A stretch of 64,000 bases of DNA from an uncultured Lachnospiraceae bacterium (GTDB taxonomy: Bacteria > Bacillota > Clostridia > Lachnospirales > Lachnospiraceae). Shown piece by piece: positions 33,637-42,203 of this stretch; within the stretch, counting starts at the first letter, position 1, and every line of letters starts with the position of its first letter. The position numbers and the translations under genes are program-made. Where the stretch lies: contig CANSTU010000008.1 in assembly GCA_947650005.1 (NCBI GenBank), forward strand, positions 1 to 64,000, read 5' to 3'. The notes under the pieces are model-generated. The model saw only the letters and a list, made by a program, of their open reading frames with translations, made no database searches and was not told the origin of the DNA.

Positions 33637-34260
33637 ATGAAACTGCAATATTTGGGCCATTCCTGTTTCAAAGTGGAGTCGGAAGGATATGAAATTATTC
33701 TGGATCCCTATGAACCGGGTTCCGTACCAGGGCTTGGGGAACTGAATGTAGAAGCGGATCTGTGCTTGTGCAGCCACGGCCATGGTGACCACAATGGTAC
33801 GGGCGGCGTGAAGATCCGGGAAGGAGAAAAGGCCAGTCCCTTTGTGATCGAGAAGGTGGAAAGCTGGCACGACGACCAGGGAGGGACACTGCGCGGAAGC
33901 AATACGATCCATATCCTATGTGCGGAAGGCAGGAAAGTGGTGCACATGGGCGATGTGGGCTGTCTGCCGGAGGAAGGGCAGATGGAGGCCCTTTCCGGTG
34001 CGGATGTACTGCTGATTCCGGTGGGCGGATTCTACACGGCTGAGATTGAGATAATCCGGCAGATCGTGGAGCGTACAGCGCCCAAGGTAGTGGTTCCCAT
34101 GCACTACCGGAGTGAACAGAGCGGTTTCCCGGTTCTGAAGACCTGTGAGGAATATCTATCCTGTTGTAAGGATGTGATCCGATATGATACGGATACCCTG
34201 ATTGTAGATCAGGAAACGGCTCCACAGACGGCGGTGCTTTTGCAGCATATGGCGTGCTGA
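33637..34260 (+). CDS. MBL-fold metal-dependent hydrolase (UPF0173/UlaG-like)
   Basis: A 207-residue protein with the metallo-beta-lactamase fold: YLGHSCFK at the N-terminus, the metal motif SHGHGDH, then MGDVG and MHYR carrying further ligands. It resembles UlaG-type or UPF0173 cytosolic hydrolases; the substrate is unknown. The start is ATG 33637 with AGGAGG 7 nt upstream (GTG 33634 is the alternative). Its first 56 nt overlap a short leader ORF in another frame. Confidence 0.8.
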   Translation: MKLQYLGHSCFKVESEGYEIILDPYEPGSVPGLGELNVEADLCLCSHGHGDHNGTGGVKIREGEKASPFVIEKVESWHDDQGGTLRGSNTIHILCAEGRKVVHMGDVGCLPEEGQMEALSGADVLLIPVGGFYTAEIEIIRQIVERTAPKVVVPMHYRSEQSGFPVLKTCEEYLSCCKDVIRYDTDTLIVDQETAPQTAVLLQHMAC

Positions 34261-34265
34261 AGCAT

Positions 34266-34473
34266 GCAGATGGGAGCGCCCTGGTTTGAGAACATTAAGG
34301 AATGAAGATGGGAGCGCCCTGGTTTGAGAGCGTTAAAGAATACAGATGGGAGTGCCCTAATTTGAGAGCGTTAAAGAATACAGATGGGAACACCCTGATT
34401 TGAGAGCGTTAAAGAATGCAGATGGGAACACCCTGATTTGAGAGCGTGCTAAAGCACGCAGATGGGAGCACAG
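34266..34473 (+). repeat. Z-derived tandem array, 38-nt unit
   Basis: Four 38-nt units (34279, 34317, 34355, 34393) are followed by a fifth unit of 41 nt (34431-34471). Each reads CCCT(G/A)(G/A)TTTGAGA then ACAGATGGGA. The first four have lost the inner hairpin (GCGTTAAAGAAT). Only the last keeps it (GCGTGCTAAAGCACGC), and only it adjoins a start codon. They read as decaying duplicates of the functional leader. Confidence 0.8.
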
Positions 34474-36015
34474 ATGATAAAGAGAAAACAGGCCTGTAAT
34501 CCTTACCTGCCCTCCTGGGAGTATGTGCCGGACGGGGAGCCGCATGTGTTTGGGGACAGGGTATATGTCTATGGAAGCCACGACAGATTCGACGGGAATC
34601 TGTTCTGTATGAACGATTATATCTGCTATTCCGCTCAGGTAGATGACCTGACGGCGTGGAGATATGAGGGTGTTATTTACCGTAAAAACCAGGATCCCAG
34701 GAATGCGGGCGGGGATCATTGCCTCTGGGCGCCGGACGTGGCGCAGGGGCCGGACGGCAGATATTACCTGTATTACTGCCTGGACACGCTTCCCCAGATC
34801 GGGGTGGCGGTTTGCGATACGCCGGCTGGCAGATACGAACATCTGGGCCTGGTCAAATATGCGGACGGAACCATATTGGGAGAAAAGGAAGGGGACTTGA
34901 TCCAGTTCGACCCTGGCATTTTTATCGATGATGATGGGGAAATCTATCTTTTTTCCGGTAATGCGCCTATGTGGGAAAAGGATAAGAATAAGGATAACAA
35001 GAATTCCCAGGTGATGACTCTGGAGAAGGATATGATCACCATTAAAAAGGAGCCGAAGCCCCTGATTCCGACGATCCATACCAGCCTGCGGACAGGGTTT
35101 GAAGGCCATGAATTCTTTGAGGCCAGTTCCATCCGGAAGGTGGGAAGCTCCTATTACTTTGTGTATTCCTCGGTATGCAGCCACGAACTTTGCTATTGTG
35201 TCAGCGACAAGCCGGACGAGGGCTACCGTTTCGGCGGAACGCTGGTGAGTATCGGGGATATTTTCCTGGACGGGCGGGAAGAAAAGGATGCTCTGAATTT
35301 TCTGGGAAATACCCACGGCGGTATGGAACTGATCAATGGGCAGTGGTATATTTTTTACCACAGGCAGACGAACCGGACACAATATTCCCGGCAGGGATGT
35401 GCGGAAAAAATTAGGATTCTCCCCGACGGGAGAATTCCTCAGGCGGAGATCACATCCTGTGGGTTGAACCGGGGGCCGCTTTGGGGAAAGGGAAGCTATG
35501 AGGCGCGGATTGCCTGCAACCTCTGGGGGCGGGACGGGACGGTGATGTCCCATCCGGAGAAAATGACGGAAGAATATCCCTATTTTACCCAGGACGGGGA
35601 AGATCTGGAACCAGATTCCGAAGGGTGGGTCTATGTCTGCGGGGAGGAAACACACCCGCAGGGACCGATGCAGTATATTGCCAATCTCCGGGACGGGGCG
35701 GTGGCAGGATATAAATATTTTGAGTTCGAAGATGTGAAGGAAATGACCATTCGGGTGCGCCCTCATCATGCGGCATCGGGCTGGACGCCTTCCAGGGAAG
35801 AGCCCTATTGCAAAAGGAATGCGGGGATATTCCTGATATCCACGGAAGCGGGCGGTTCCTATGTGGGCAAAATACCCGTGGAGTTTCCGGACGGAAAGCT
35901 GCGCGCCTGGCGGGAGTTTGCCGGTACATTACAGATTCCAGACAGTGTGCATGCCCTGTATTTGGAGTACCGGGGAGAAGGAGCGCTGGATCTTTTGAAC
36001 TTTGAATTGATTTAA
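34474..36015 (+). CDS. Glycoside hydrolase family 43 protein
   Basis: A 513-residue protein without a signal peptide. The five-bladed propeller has the GH43 catalytic residues: Asp20 in VPDGEPHVF (base), Asp88 in WAPDV, and the Glu in FFEASSIRK (acid). A second domain from about 330 is a beta-sandwich that could bind sugar. Likely an intracellular arabinofuranosidase or xylosidase. It lies close to uxaC and a Gfo/Idh/MocA oxidoreductase, which suggests use of plant or host glycans. The start is corrected from the ATG of the Z leader at 34462. Confidence 0.85.
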   Translation: MIKRKQACNPYLPSWEYVPDGEPHVFGDRVYVYGSHDRFDGNLFCMNDYICYSAQVDDLTAWRYEGVIYRKNQDPRNAGGDHCLWAPDVAQGPDGRYYLYYCLDTLPQIGVAVCDTPAGRYEHLGLVKYADGTILGEKEGDLIQFDPGIFIDDDGEIYLFSGNAPMWEKDKNKDNKNSQVMTLEKDMITIKKEPKPLIPTIHTSLRTGFEGHEFFEASSIRKVGSSYYFVYSSVCSHELCYCVSDKPDEGYRFGGTLVSIGDIFLDGREEKDALNFLGNTHGGMELINGQWYIFYHRQTNRTQYSRQGCAEKIRILPDGRIPQAEITSCGLNRGPLWGKGSYEARIACNLWGRDGTVMSHPEKMTEEYPYFTQDGEDLEPDSEGWVYVCGEETHPQGPMQYIANLRDGAVAGYKYFEFEDVKEMTIRVRPHHAASGWTPSREEPYCKRNAGIFLISTEAGGSYVGKIPVEFPDGKLRAWREFAGTLQIPDSVHALYLEYRGEGALDLLNFELI

Positions 36016-36070
36016 TTTTGGCAAAACCCGAACAGAATTGAGGTGAATTCCCCGGCTGCCGGCATGTCAA

Positions 36071-36099
36071 TTGACTTTTCACCGGGCATTTCCTATAAT
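36071..36099 (+). promoter_or_regulatory. Promoter of uxaC
   Basis: TTGACT, 17 nt, TATAAT. It leaves a leader of about 120 nt made of two Z-type repeats. Confidence 0.75.
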
Positions 36100-36111
36100 A
36101 TGAAATAGAAA

Positions 36112-36227
36112 TGTTGGGAATGAAGCGCCTGCTGAAGCAGGCAGAGGGGAGTAAAGTTGAAGGGAAGGACGCCTTCAACCATCCTGAATGAAGCGCCTGC
36201 TGAAGCAGGCAGAGGGGAGTTGCGGCC
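36112..36227 (+). promoter_or_regulatory. Z leader element, duplicated variant
   Basis: A direct repeat of 35 nt (36118-36152 and 36186-36220) contains GCGCCTGCTGAAGCAGGC and AGAGGGGAG. It is separated by a GTTGAAGG/CCTTCAAC hairpin. The Shine-Dalgarno is GGGGAG rather than GGGAG. Confidence 0.7.
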
Positions 36228-37643
36228 ATGAAAGCATTTATGGACAAGGATTTCTTATTGAGTACGGAAACGGCGCAAAAGCTGTTCCATGAGTATGCGG
36301 AGGTGATGCCGGTCCTGGATTATCACTGCCACATCAATCCTCAGGAAATCGCTGAGGATCGGAAGTTCGAGAATATTACGCAGGTCTGGCTGGGCGGGGA
36401 TCATTATAAGTGGCGCGCTATGCGATCCAACGGAGTGGAGGAGCGTTATATCACAGGAGATGCGCCCGACCGGGAAAAGTTCCAGAAATGGGCAGAGACA
36501 TTGGAGTTGGCGGTGGGGAATCCGCTGTTCCATTGGAGCCATCTGGAATTGCAGCGGTTTTTTGACTATCACGGCGTCCTGAACGGGGAAACTGCGGAAG
36601 AGGTATGGACCTTATGTAACGCCAAGCTCCAGGAAGAGGGGTTCCGGGCGAGGAACCTGATCCGTAGGTCTGCGGTTACGCTCATTTGCACCACTGACGA
36701 TCCGGCGGACGATTTGAGATGGCATAAGCAGATCGCGGAGGATGATAGTTTCGAGGTGAAGGTGCTTCCCGCATGGCGTCCGGATAAGGCTATGAATATT
36801 GAGAAGCCGGATTATACGGATTACGTAAAGAAGCTAGGAGATGCGGCGGATATGGTGATCGCCTCCTTTGCGGATCTGAAGGAAGCCCTGAAGAAGAGGA
36901 TGGCATTCTTCGATCAGATGGGATGTAAAGCCAGTGACCACGGCTTGGAATATATGATGTACGTGCCGGAAACGGAAGAAAACCTGGAGAAGATCTTCAC
37001 GAAGCGGCTTTCAGGGACGGATGTGACCAGGGAAGAGGAATTGAAGTTCAAGACGGCTTTCATGGTATTCGTAGGGCAGCAGTATGCGCGCCTGGGCTGG
37101 GTGATGCAGCTTCACTATGGATGCAAGAGGGATAACAACACCGCCATGTATCGTAAGCTGGGGCCGGATACGGGCTTTGACTGCATCAACAACTATACCC
37201 CGTCTGCACAGCTGGCGGATTTCTTGGATGAGCTGGCCATGGGAGACAGCCTGCCCAAGACCATCGTTTACAGCCTGAATCCCAACGATGACGAGAGCAT
37301 TGGCACCATCATCGGCTGCTTCCAGAATTCGGATGCAGTGGGCAAGATTCAGCAGGGTTCCGGCTGGTGGTTCAATGACAACAAGACAGGAATGATGAAG
37401 CAGATGACTTCCCTGGCGAACCTGAGCCTTTTGGGGAATTTCGTGGGAATGCTTACGGATTCCAGGAGTTTCCTTTCCTATCCCAGGCACGAATATTTCC
37501 GCAGGATCCTTTGCGAACTCGTGGGCGGTTGGGTAGAGAACGGAGAGTTCCCCTATGAGGAAAGGATGTTGAAGCGTCTGATCCAGGGGATTTCCTATAA
37601 CAACGCGGTTCGTTATTTCGGTTTTCCGCTGGAGCAGAAGTAG
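36228..37643 (+). CDS. uxaC: Glucuronate isomerase
   Basis: A 471-residue enzyme of the amidohydrolase-like UxaC family, interconverting D-glucuronate and D-fructuronate (or galacturonate and tagaturonate). It shows LDYHCHINPQEIAED at the start, GGDHYKWRAMR, TTDDPADDL and WVMQLHYGCKRDNN. The length is standard. The ATG follows GGGGAG by 8 nt. Fructuronate reductase and dehydratase genes are not in the window. Confidence 0.95.
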   Translation: MKAFMDKDFLLSTETAQKLFHEYAEVMPVLDYHCHINPQEIAEDRKFENITQVWLGGDHYKWRAMRSNGVEERYITGDAPDREKFQKWAETLELAVGNPLFHWSHLELQRFFDYHGVLNGETAEEVWTLCNAKLQEEGFRARNLIRRSAVTLICTTDDPADDLRWHKQIAEDDSFEVKVLPAWRPDKAMNIEKPDYTDYVKKLGDAADMVIASFADLKEALKKRMAFFDQMGCKASDHGLEYMMYVPETEENLEKIFTKRLSGTDVTREEELKFKTAFMVFVGQQYARLGWVMQLHYGCKRDNNTAMYRKLGPDTGFDCINNYTPSAQLADFLDELAMGDSLPKTIVYSLNPNDDESIGTIIGCFQNSDAVGKIQQGSGWWFNDNKTGMMKQMTSLANLSLLGNFVGMLTDSRSFLSYPRHEYFRRILCELVGGWVENGEFPYEERMLKRLIQGISYNNAVRYFGFPLEQK

Positions 37644-37682
37644 GATTCAGCTGGGTGAAAGCCGAGAACAGGGAGGTTCATA

Positions 37683-38645
37683 GTGGATAAATTCAGGTTT
37701 GCAATTATGGGGGCGGGGAAGATCGCCGTAAAGTTCTGTGAAGCCGTGGGTCTTCTGGAGGACTGCGAGGTGGCGGCGGTTGCCAGTAAGTCTGCCAAAA
37801 GGGCTGAGCGTTTTGCCGACGCAAATCATGTGGGCGGGCATTATGATAGCTATGAGCGTATGCTTGTGGAGGAGAAGCCGGACTGCGTCTATATTGCGGT
37901 AACGCCGGACGCTCACTATGAGCTGAGTATGCTGTGTCTGAAATATAAGGTGCCGGTGCTTTGTGAAAAAGCCATGTTTCTAAACAGCGCGCAGGCGGAG
38001 GAAGTTTTTGCCAGGGCGCGGGAAACAGGGGTTTTCGTCATGGAGGCCATGTGGAGCCGCTTTCTTCCTACGGTGAAGAAGGTGCGGGAATGGATAGACA
38101 AAGGAAAGATTGGAAAGCTTTCCTTTATGGATATCAGCATCGGTTTCCTGGCAGCGCCCGATCCGGAAAGCCGTTTTCTCAATGCGGCCCTGGGCGGCGG
38201 GGCAGCCTTTGACGTGACGGTTTATGTGTATGAAATCGCTGATTTCTACATGCATCGGAAGCCGGACGAGGTGCAGGTGGCGGCGGTATGGGGCCCTACA
38301 GGAGTGGACGTGACGGATCATGTGGTTCTGCGCTACGGAGACGTGATGGCTTCCCTCACGGGAAGCTTTGCGGCGGATCTGGACGGGAAGGCCGTGATCT
38401 ATGGTGACGGAGGGAAGATCGTCATGGCTCATCCGCATCACGGAAGCGAAGCATTTCTGTATCCTTCAGACGGCGGGGAAGCAGTCTATTTCCACGACAC
38501 CGATACGCAGAACGGCTTTGTATATGAAATCCAGGAGGCCATGGACTGTATCCGGGCCGGGAAGGTGGAGAGCGAAGTAGTGCCCCACTCCCTGACGCTG
38601 GACTGTGCCAGGCTGTTTGACCGGATTATGATGACGAAGGGGTAA
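37683..38645 (+). CDS. Gfo/Idh/MocA family oxidoreductase
   Basis: A 320-residue NAD(P)-dependent dehydrogenase. The Rossmann motif is FAIMGAGKIA, the catalytic-site Lys lies in VLCEKAMF, and MEAMWSRFLP is typical of dihydrodiol or xylose dehydrogenase-like members. The substrate is unknown. GTG start with GGGAGG 6 nt upstream. It follows uxaC by 39 nt and is probably in its operon. A terminator follows at 38704. Confidence 0.85.
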   Translation: MDKFRFAIMGAGKIAVKFCEAVGLLEDCEVAAVASKSAKRAERFADANHVGGHYDSYERMLVEEKPDCVYIAVTPDAHYELSMLCLKYKVPVLCEKAMFLNSAQAEEVFARARETGVFVMEAMWSRFLPTVKKVREWIDKGKIGKLSFMDISIGFLAAPDPESRFLNAALGGGAAFDVTVYVYEIADFYMHRKPDEVQVAAVWGPTGVDVTDHVVLRYGDVMASLTGSFAADLDGKAVIYGDGGKIVMAHPHHGSEAFLYPSDGGEAVYFHDTDTQNGFVYEIQEAMDCIRAGKVESEVVPHSLTLDCARLFDRIMMTKG

Positions 38646-38655
38646 AATAAAGGAA

Positions 38656-38694
38656 TAAGATTTGAGTACCCGCTAATGCGGACAGATGGGAGTC
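38656..38694 (+). repeat. Z element, orphan distal half
   Basis: GATTTGAGTACCCGCTAATG then CGGACAGATGGGAG, with no ORF after it. It stands before a terminator. Confidence 0.5.
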
Positions 38695-38703
38695 GCGTAT
38701 AAA

Positions 38704-38760
38704 AGGGGCCGTTGTTCTATAGATGAGTAATCATTTATAGGGCAACGGCTTCACTTTTAT
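38704..38760 (+). terminator. Terminator after the uxaC operon
   Basis: GGCCGTTG-CTATA pairs with TATAG-CAACGGC, then TTCACTTTTAT. Confidence 0.75.
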
Positions 38761-39090
38761 ACCTCAAAATAGAAGAGCAGGCTCCGAAGGATCTGCCATC
38801 CGTGGTATAAATAAGATATGTCTAGTAAATGAAGATACCTTAACAGTATACCGAATTCGGTGAGCCTTACCAACTGGTTTATCCATTCAATTTGGAAGGT
38901 CTGGTTCCTAATGATGGTTCCGGCACCAAAGGTGACTGGAATTGTTCCGTCGTTTTTGGAGCGTCAGACCGTTTATGACCGGCACACAGCCAGCCTCCAG
39001 GGGAGAAACAGGTTGTAAGATGGAACTGGACAGGGTTGTTTCAGGGATGCAGAAAAGTGATGGGGCTGCCATTTGTCCTAGAAGCATCTA
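38761..39090. other. Gene-free stretch with a possible transposase relic
   Basis: A short plus-strand frame near 38865-38980 reads EPYQLVYPFNLEGLVPNDG, faintly like the N-terminus of IS1182-type transposases (PxQLVLPxxLExLVPxDD), then stops. Nothing else is recognised. Confidence 0.3.
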
Positions 39091-39098
39091 ACAGGTAC

Positions 39099-39127
39099 TC
39101 GACAAAAACAGAGAATATGTATATAAT
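39099..39127 (+). promoter_or_regulatory. Promoter of the S1-domain gene
   Basis: TCGACA, 17 nt, TATAAT. Confidence 0.6.
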
Positions 39128-39169
39128 GAAAAAAATGCAGGAAAATAGGGAAGCAAAAGATATGGGAGC

Positions 39170-39244
39170 AAGAGTGAAAAATTAAAAAATCATTCACTCC
39201 CCCTGATTTGTACGCGCGTTAAAACGCGCAGATGGGAGCCAAAA
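39170..39244 (+). promoter_or_regulatory. Z leader element
   Basis: GTGAAAAATT/AATCATTCAC, TCCCCCTGATTTGTACG, CGCGTTAAAACGCG, and CAGATGGGAG 6 nt before the ATG at 39245. Confidence 0.7.
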
Positions 39245-40147
39245 ATGGAAACAATGGAAGATTATGCAAAGGAACTGGAAGCATCTTTCCGCTCCATCCG
39301 GGAGGGAGATATTCTTACGGGCACGGTGATCGCGGTAAATGAGGAAGAAGCCGTTCTGGATCTGCAATACTATGCTCAGGGCGTAATTAAAGCTTCGGAA
39401 ATGAGTGACGATCCGTCTTTTCATATCCTGGAGCAGATAAAGGTGGGAGATTCCTTGGAAGCGGTCGTAGTAAAAACGGATGACGGCGAGGGAAATATCC
39501 TGCTTTCTAAAAAGGAAGCGGCGCAGGTACTGGCATGGGATGTGCTGAAGGGATACCTGGAAGAGGAAAAGGAGCTTATAGTAAAGGTCAGTGATGTGGT
39601 GAAGGCAGGCGTGGTGGCGTACCTAGAAGGAATTCGGGGTTTTATTCCGGCTTCCCAGCTTTCCCTGTCTTATGTGGAGAATCTGGAGGAATGGAAAGGA
39701 AAAGAGCTGCCGGTACGGGTCATCACTGTGGATGAAGGGAAGAAGAAACTGGTCATGTCCGCCAAGGTGGTCTTAAAGGAGAAGGAAGAAGAGGCCCTCA
39801 ATCATAGAATTTCCATGATGGCGCCCGGAACGATTCTGGAGGGGAAGGTGGAAAGCCTGATGCCCTACGGCGCTTTTGTGGCTCTTCCGGACGGCCTGAG
39901 CGGCCTGGTGCACATTTCCCAGATCAGTCAGCGCAGGATTAAAAAGCCTTCAGAGGTTTTGAACGTGGGCGATACGGTGAAGGTAAAGGTCCTTAACACC
40001 AATAACAATAAAATCAGCCTGAGCATGAAGGCGGTGGAGGAAGCGTCTGCGCCAGATGAGATGGGGAATATCCGTCCGGAGGAGTATAGTTCCAGAGAGG
40101 AAGCCACCACGTCCTTAGGAGATCTGTTCAAGAACTTAAAGTTCTAA
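39245..40147 (+). CDS. S1 RNA-binding domain protein (ribosomal protein S1-like)
   Basis: A 300-residue protein with three S1 domains at about 17-90 (GDILTGTVIAVNEEEAVLDL), 105-175 (VKAGVVAYLEGIRGFIPASQ) and 190-260 (GTILEGKVESLMPYGAFVAL). The third matches the consensus best. Firmicutes carry such short S1 homologues that bind mRNA or stabilise translation. It is itself led by a Z element. Confidence 0.85.
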   Translation: METMEDYAKELEASFRSIREGDILTGTVIAVNEEEAVLDLQYYAQGVIKASEMSDDPSFHILEQIKVGDSLEAVVVKTDDGEGNILLSKKEAAQVLAWDVLKGYLEEEKELIVKVSDVVKAGVVAYLEGIRGFIPASQLSLSYVENLEEWKGKELPVRVITVDEGKKKLVMSAKVVLKEKEEEALNHRISMMAPGTILEGKVESLMPYGAFVALPDGLSGLVHISQISQRRIKKPSEVLNVGDTVKVKVLNTNNNKISLSMKAVEEASAPDEMGNIRPEEYSSREEATTSLGDLFKNLKF

Positions 40148-40308
40148 ATTTCAGGAGTTTGGCCCGCAGGTATCCTGACTGGAGGGGGCGTATAGGACGT
40201 TCCGCCAGAAACAGTTAGGGCGTCTAGAATGGCTATATCAAGATCATGGAACCTGTCATTTTGCAATAACCCACAAGGGTATGGGTTATGATGGAGGAGG
40301 GATGTGAA

Positions 40309-41088
40309 ATGAAGTATACGGAAAACGGAATCCAGTATCATTTGCAGATTAAAAAAGGAGACGTGGGGAGATATGTGATTCTGCCTGGGGATCCCAAACG
40401 CTGCGAGAAAATCGCGGCATATCTGGATAAGCCTCTCCTCGTGGCGGACAGCCGGGAATTCGTGACCTATACGGGCTATCTGGACGGGGAGAAGGTGAGC
40501 GTAACCTCCACTGGAATCGGCGGACCTTCCGCTTCCATTGCCATGGAGGAGCTGGTGCGCTGCGGGGCGGATACCTTTGTGCGGGTGGGAACCTGCGGCG
40601 GGATGGATTTGGATGTGAAAAGCGGAGATCTGGTGATCGCCACAGGAGCCATCCGCAACGAAGGGACCAGCCGGGAATATGCGCCCATAGAGTTTCCTGC
40701 CGTGGCGGATCTGGATGTGGTCAATGCGCTGGTGGTAGCGGCAAGGGAGAGCGGACACGAATGGCATAGAGGGGTCGTGCAGTGCAAGGACTCTTTTTAC
40801 GGACAGCATGAGCCTGGAATCATGCCGGTGAGCTATGAATTGGAAAATAAATGGCACTCCTGGATGCGCCTAGGCTGCAAAGCGTCGGAAATGGAATCCG
40901 CGGCCCTGTTCATCGTGGCCGCCCATCTGGGCGTGCGTTGCGGCTCCGTATTTTTAGTGGTGGCAAACCAGGAGCGGGAGAAAGCAGGGCTGTATAATCC
41001 GGTGGAACACGATACGGACGCGGCCATACGGACGGGCGTGGAGGCCATCCGCAAGCTGATCAGTGAGTCGTCACAGGCAGCGGAATGA
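40309..41088 (+). CDS. udp: Uridine phosphorylase / nucleoside phosphorylase
   Basis: A 259-residue PNP/UDP family protein: [14 protein letters not shown] (phosphate loop), [25 protein letters not shown] and [13 protein letters not shown], the ribose-binding Glu-Met-Glu. It cleaves uridine with phosphate. The ATG at 40309 is preferred over upstream ATGs because of spacing from GAGGGATG. A perfect 8-bp ATAACCCA/TGGGTTAT hairpin lies just upstream. Confidence 0.85.
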   Translation: MKYTENGIQYHLQIKKGDVGRYVILPGDPKRCEKIAAYLDKPLLVADSREFVTYTGYLDGEKVSVTSTGIGGPSASIAMEELVRCGADTFVRVGTCGGMDLDVKSGDLVIATGAIRNEGTSREYAPIEFPAVADLDVVNALVVAARESGHEWHRGVVQCKDSFYGQHEPGIMPVSYELENKWHSWMRLGCKASEMESAALFIVAAHLGVRCGSVFLVVANQEREKAGLYNPVEHDTDAAIRTGVEAIRKLISESSQAAE

Positions 41089-41138
41089 GGGTAGCTAGTT
41101 TGGGAAGCATTACCTGGCACACCGAGCTCCCCTTGAAT

Positions 41139-41176
41139 AGAGAGCCGCCTTTCTGCGGCAGAATGAGAGGAAAATA
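41139..41176 (+). promoter_or_regulatory. W leader element
   Basis: AGCCGC CTTTCT GCGGC AGAATGAGAGG, then AAAATA and the TTG start at 41177. Confidence 0.65.
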
Positions 41177-41425
41177 TTGGAATATAAATTTGACACGCAA
41201 CTATTGATTGAAGGGGAAGATCTGTCCGAAGACGAAATCAACGATTATATCACCCAGAATTTCGAAGGGGACTGCCTGTTGGCGGTGGGTGATGAGGAAC
41301 TGATCAAGATACATTTTCATACCAACACGCCCTGGAAGGTATTGGAATACTGCGCTTCCCTGGGAGAAATCTATGATGTGGTGGTGGAGAATATGGAGAG
41401 ACAGGCGAACGGTCTGCAGGGATAG
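41177..41425 (+). CDS. Small stand-alone FakA C-terminal-like (DAK phosphatase-type) protein
   Basis: An 82-residue protein (MEYKFDTQLLIEGEDLSEDE, GDCLLAVGDEELIKIHFHTN, KVLEYCASLGEIYDVVVENM). It corresponds to the last about 80 residues of FakA/DhaK-like proteins (GDSxVVVGDxxxxKVHVHTNxPxxVLEYAxxxG), here encoded alone and complete, with a TTG start and its own ribosome site. The kinase part is absent nearby. It may be an independent domain protein or a remnant under selection. Confidence 0.65.
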   Translation: MEYKFDTQLLIEGEDLSEDEINDYITQNFEGDCLLAVGDEELIKIHFHTNTPWKVLEYCASLGEIYDVVVENMERQANGLQG

Positions 41426-41430
41426 AAAAT

Positions 41431-41475
41431 AAAAATCCTCCGTATCCTGAATGAGGGTGTGGGATACGGAGGATA
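41431..41475 (+). terminator. Terminator after 41425
   Basis: ATCCTCCGTATCC and GGATACGGAGGAT, a perfect 13-bp stem, followed by AAATTT. Confidence 0.8.
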
Positions 41476-41544
41476 AATTTGAAACTTGGTTTCTAATTTT
41501 TTAATTTACAACAGTATCGCAAGCCCCGTTTGCGATATGCAAAA

Positions 41545-41612
41545 GTATATGATTGAAACTTCGCTTTAATCTCCCCTATTTGCATACGCGCCTTGGCCCG
41601 CAGATAAAAACA
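41545..41612 (+). repeat. Z element, decayed
   Basis: ATTGAAACTTCGCTTTAAT, CTCCCCTATTTGCATACG, CGCCTTGGCCCG, AGATAAAAA. The Shine-Dalgarno is lost; no plus-strand gene follows before rpsT, which is on the other strand. Confidence 0.5.
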
Positions 41613-41623
41613 AATATATAAGC

Positions 41624-41887
41624 TTATGCCATGCGATTTACGGCCAGAGAAAGACGGGAAACCTTTCTAGAAGCCGTATTCTTATGGAATACGCCTTTGG
41701 TAGTAGCCCTGTCGATCGTGGACGTAGCGGCCAGCAGCGCTGCCTGGGCAGCAGCCTTATCGCCGGACTCAATCGCTGCGTATACCTTCTTAATCGCGGT
41801 CTTCGTACCGGATTTGATAGACTTATTTCTTTCAGCTTTGGTTCTGTTAACCAGAATCCTCTTTTTAGCAGATTTGATATTAGCCAA
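41624..41887 (-). CDS. rpsT: 30S ribosomal protein S20
   Basis: An 87-residue protein (LANIKSAKKRILVNRTKAER, NKSIKSGTKTAIKKVYAAIE) that binds 16S rRNA early in assembly. The start is TTG at 41887 with GGAGGTGAG 4 nt upstream; the in-frame ATG at 41923 would add a non-conserved extension. It is divergent from gpr, the classical Firmicute arrangement. Confidence 0.95.
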   Translation of the reverse strand: MANIKSAKKRILVNRTKAERNKSIKSGTKTAIKKVYAAIESGDKAAAQAALLAATSTIDRATTKGVFHKNTASRKVSRLSLAVNRMA

Positions 41888-42203
41888 GTTACTCACCTCC
41901 ATTTTCACTGGAATCTGTTCCATTTTTATGAAAATGTTTCATTAAACCCGGACACGGACGTTCTAATGGAAACATACAAATGTATTCTATAGGACGGCAG
42001 GATTTCTGTCAATACATAATTTGTTTATTTTTGCAAAAAATACTCGGGAGATGCTCCTTTTCCCATTACAGTCACGCTTTTCCTAGGATGATTGACTCTG
42101 GGCAGTATTCTGGCAGAGGTGGATAAGGAATCTCGGGCGGGCCAATAGGGAGGCCTCGCATATTTTATAAGTAAAGATGGAAGAAAAGAACGGGAGTATA
42201 CAG

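Noticed and set aside
34266..34473. Possible CRISPR array (38-nt regular units)
   Set aside because: Units are contiguous variants of the Z leader with no unique spacers, and there are no cas genes.
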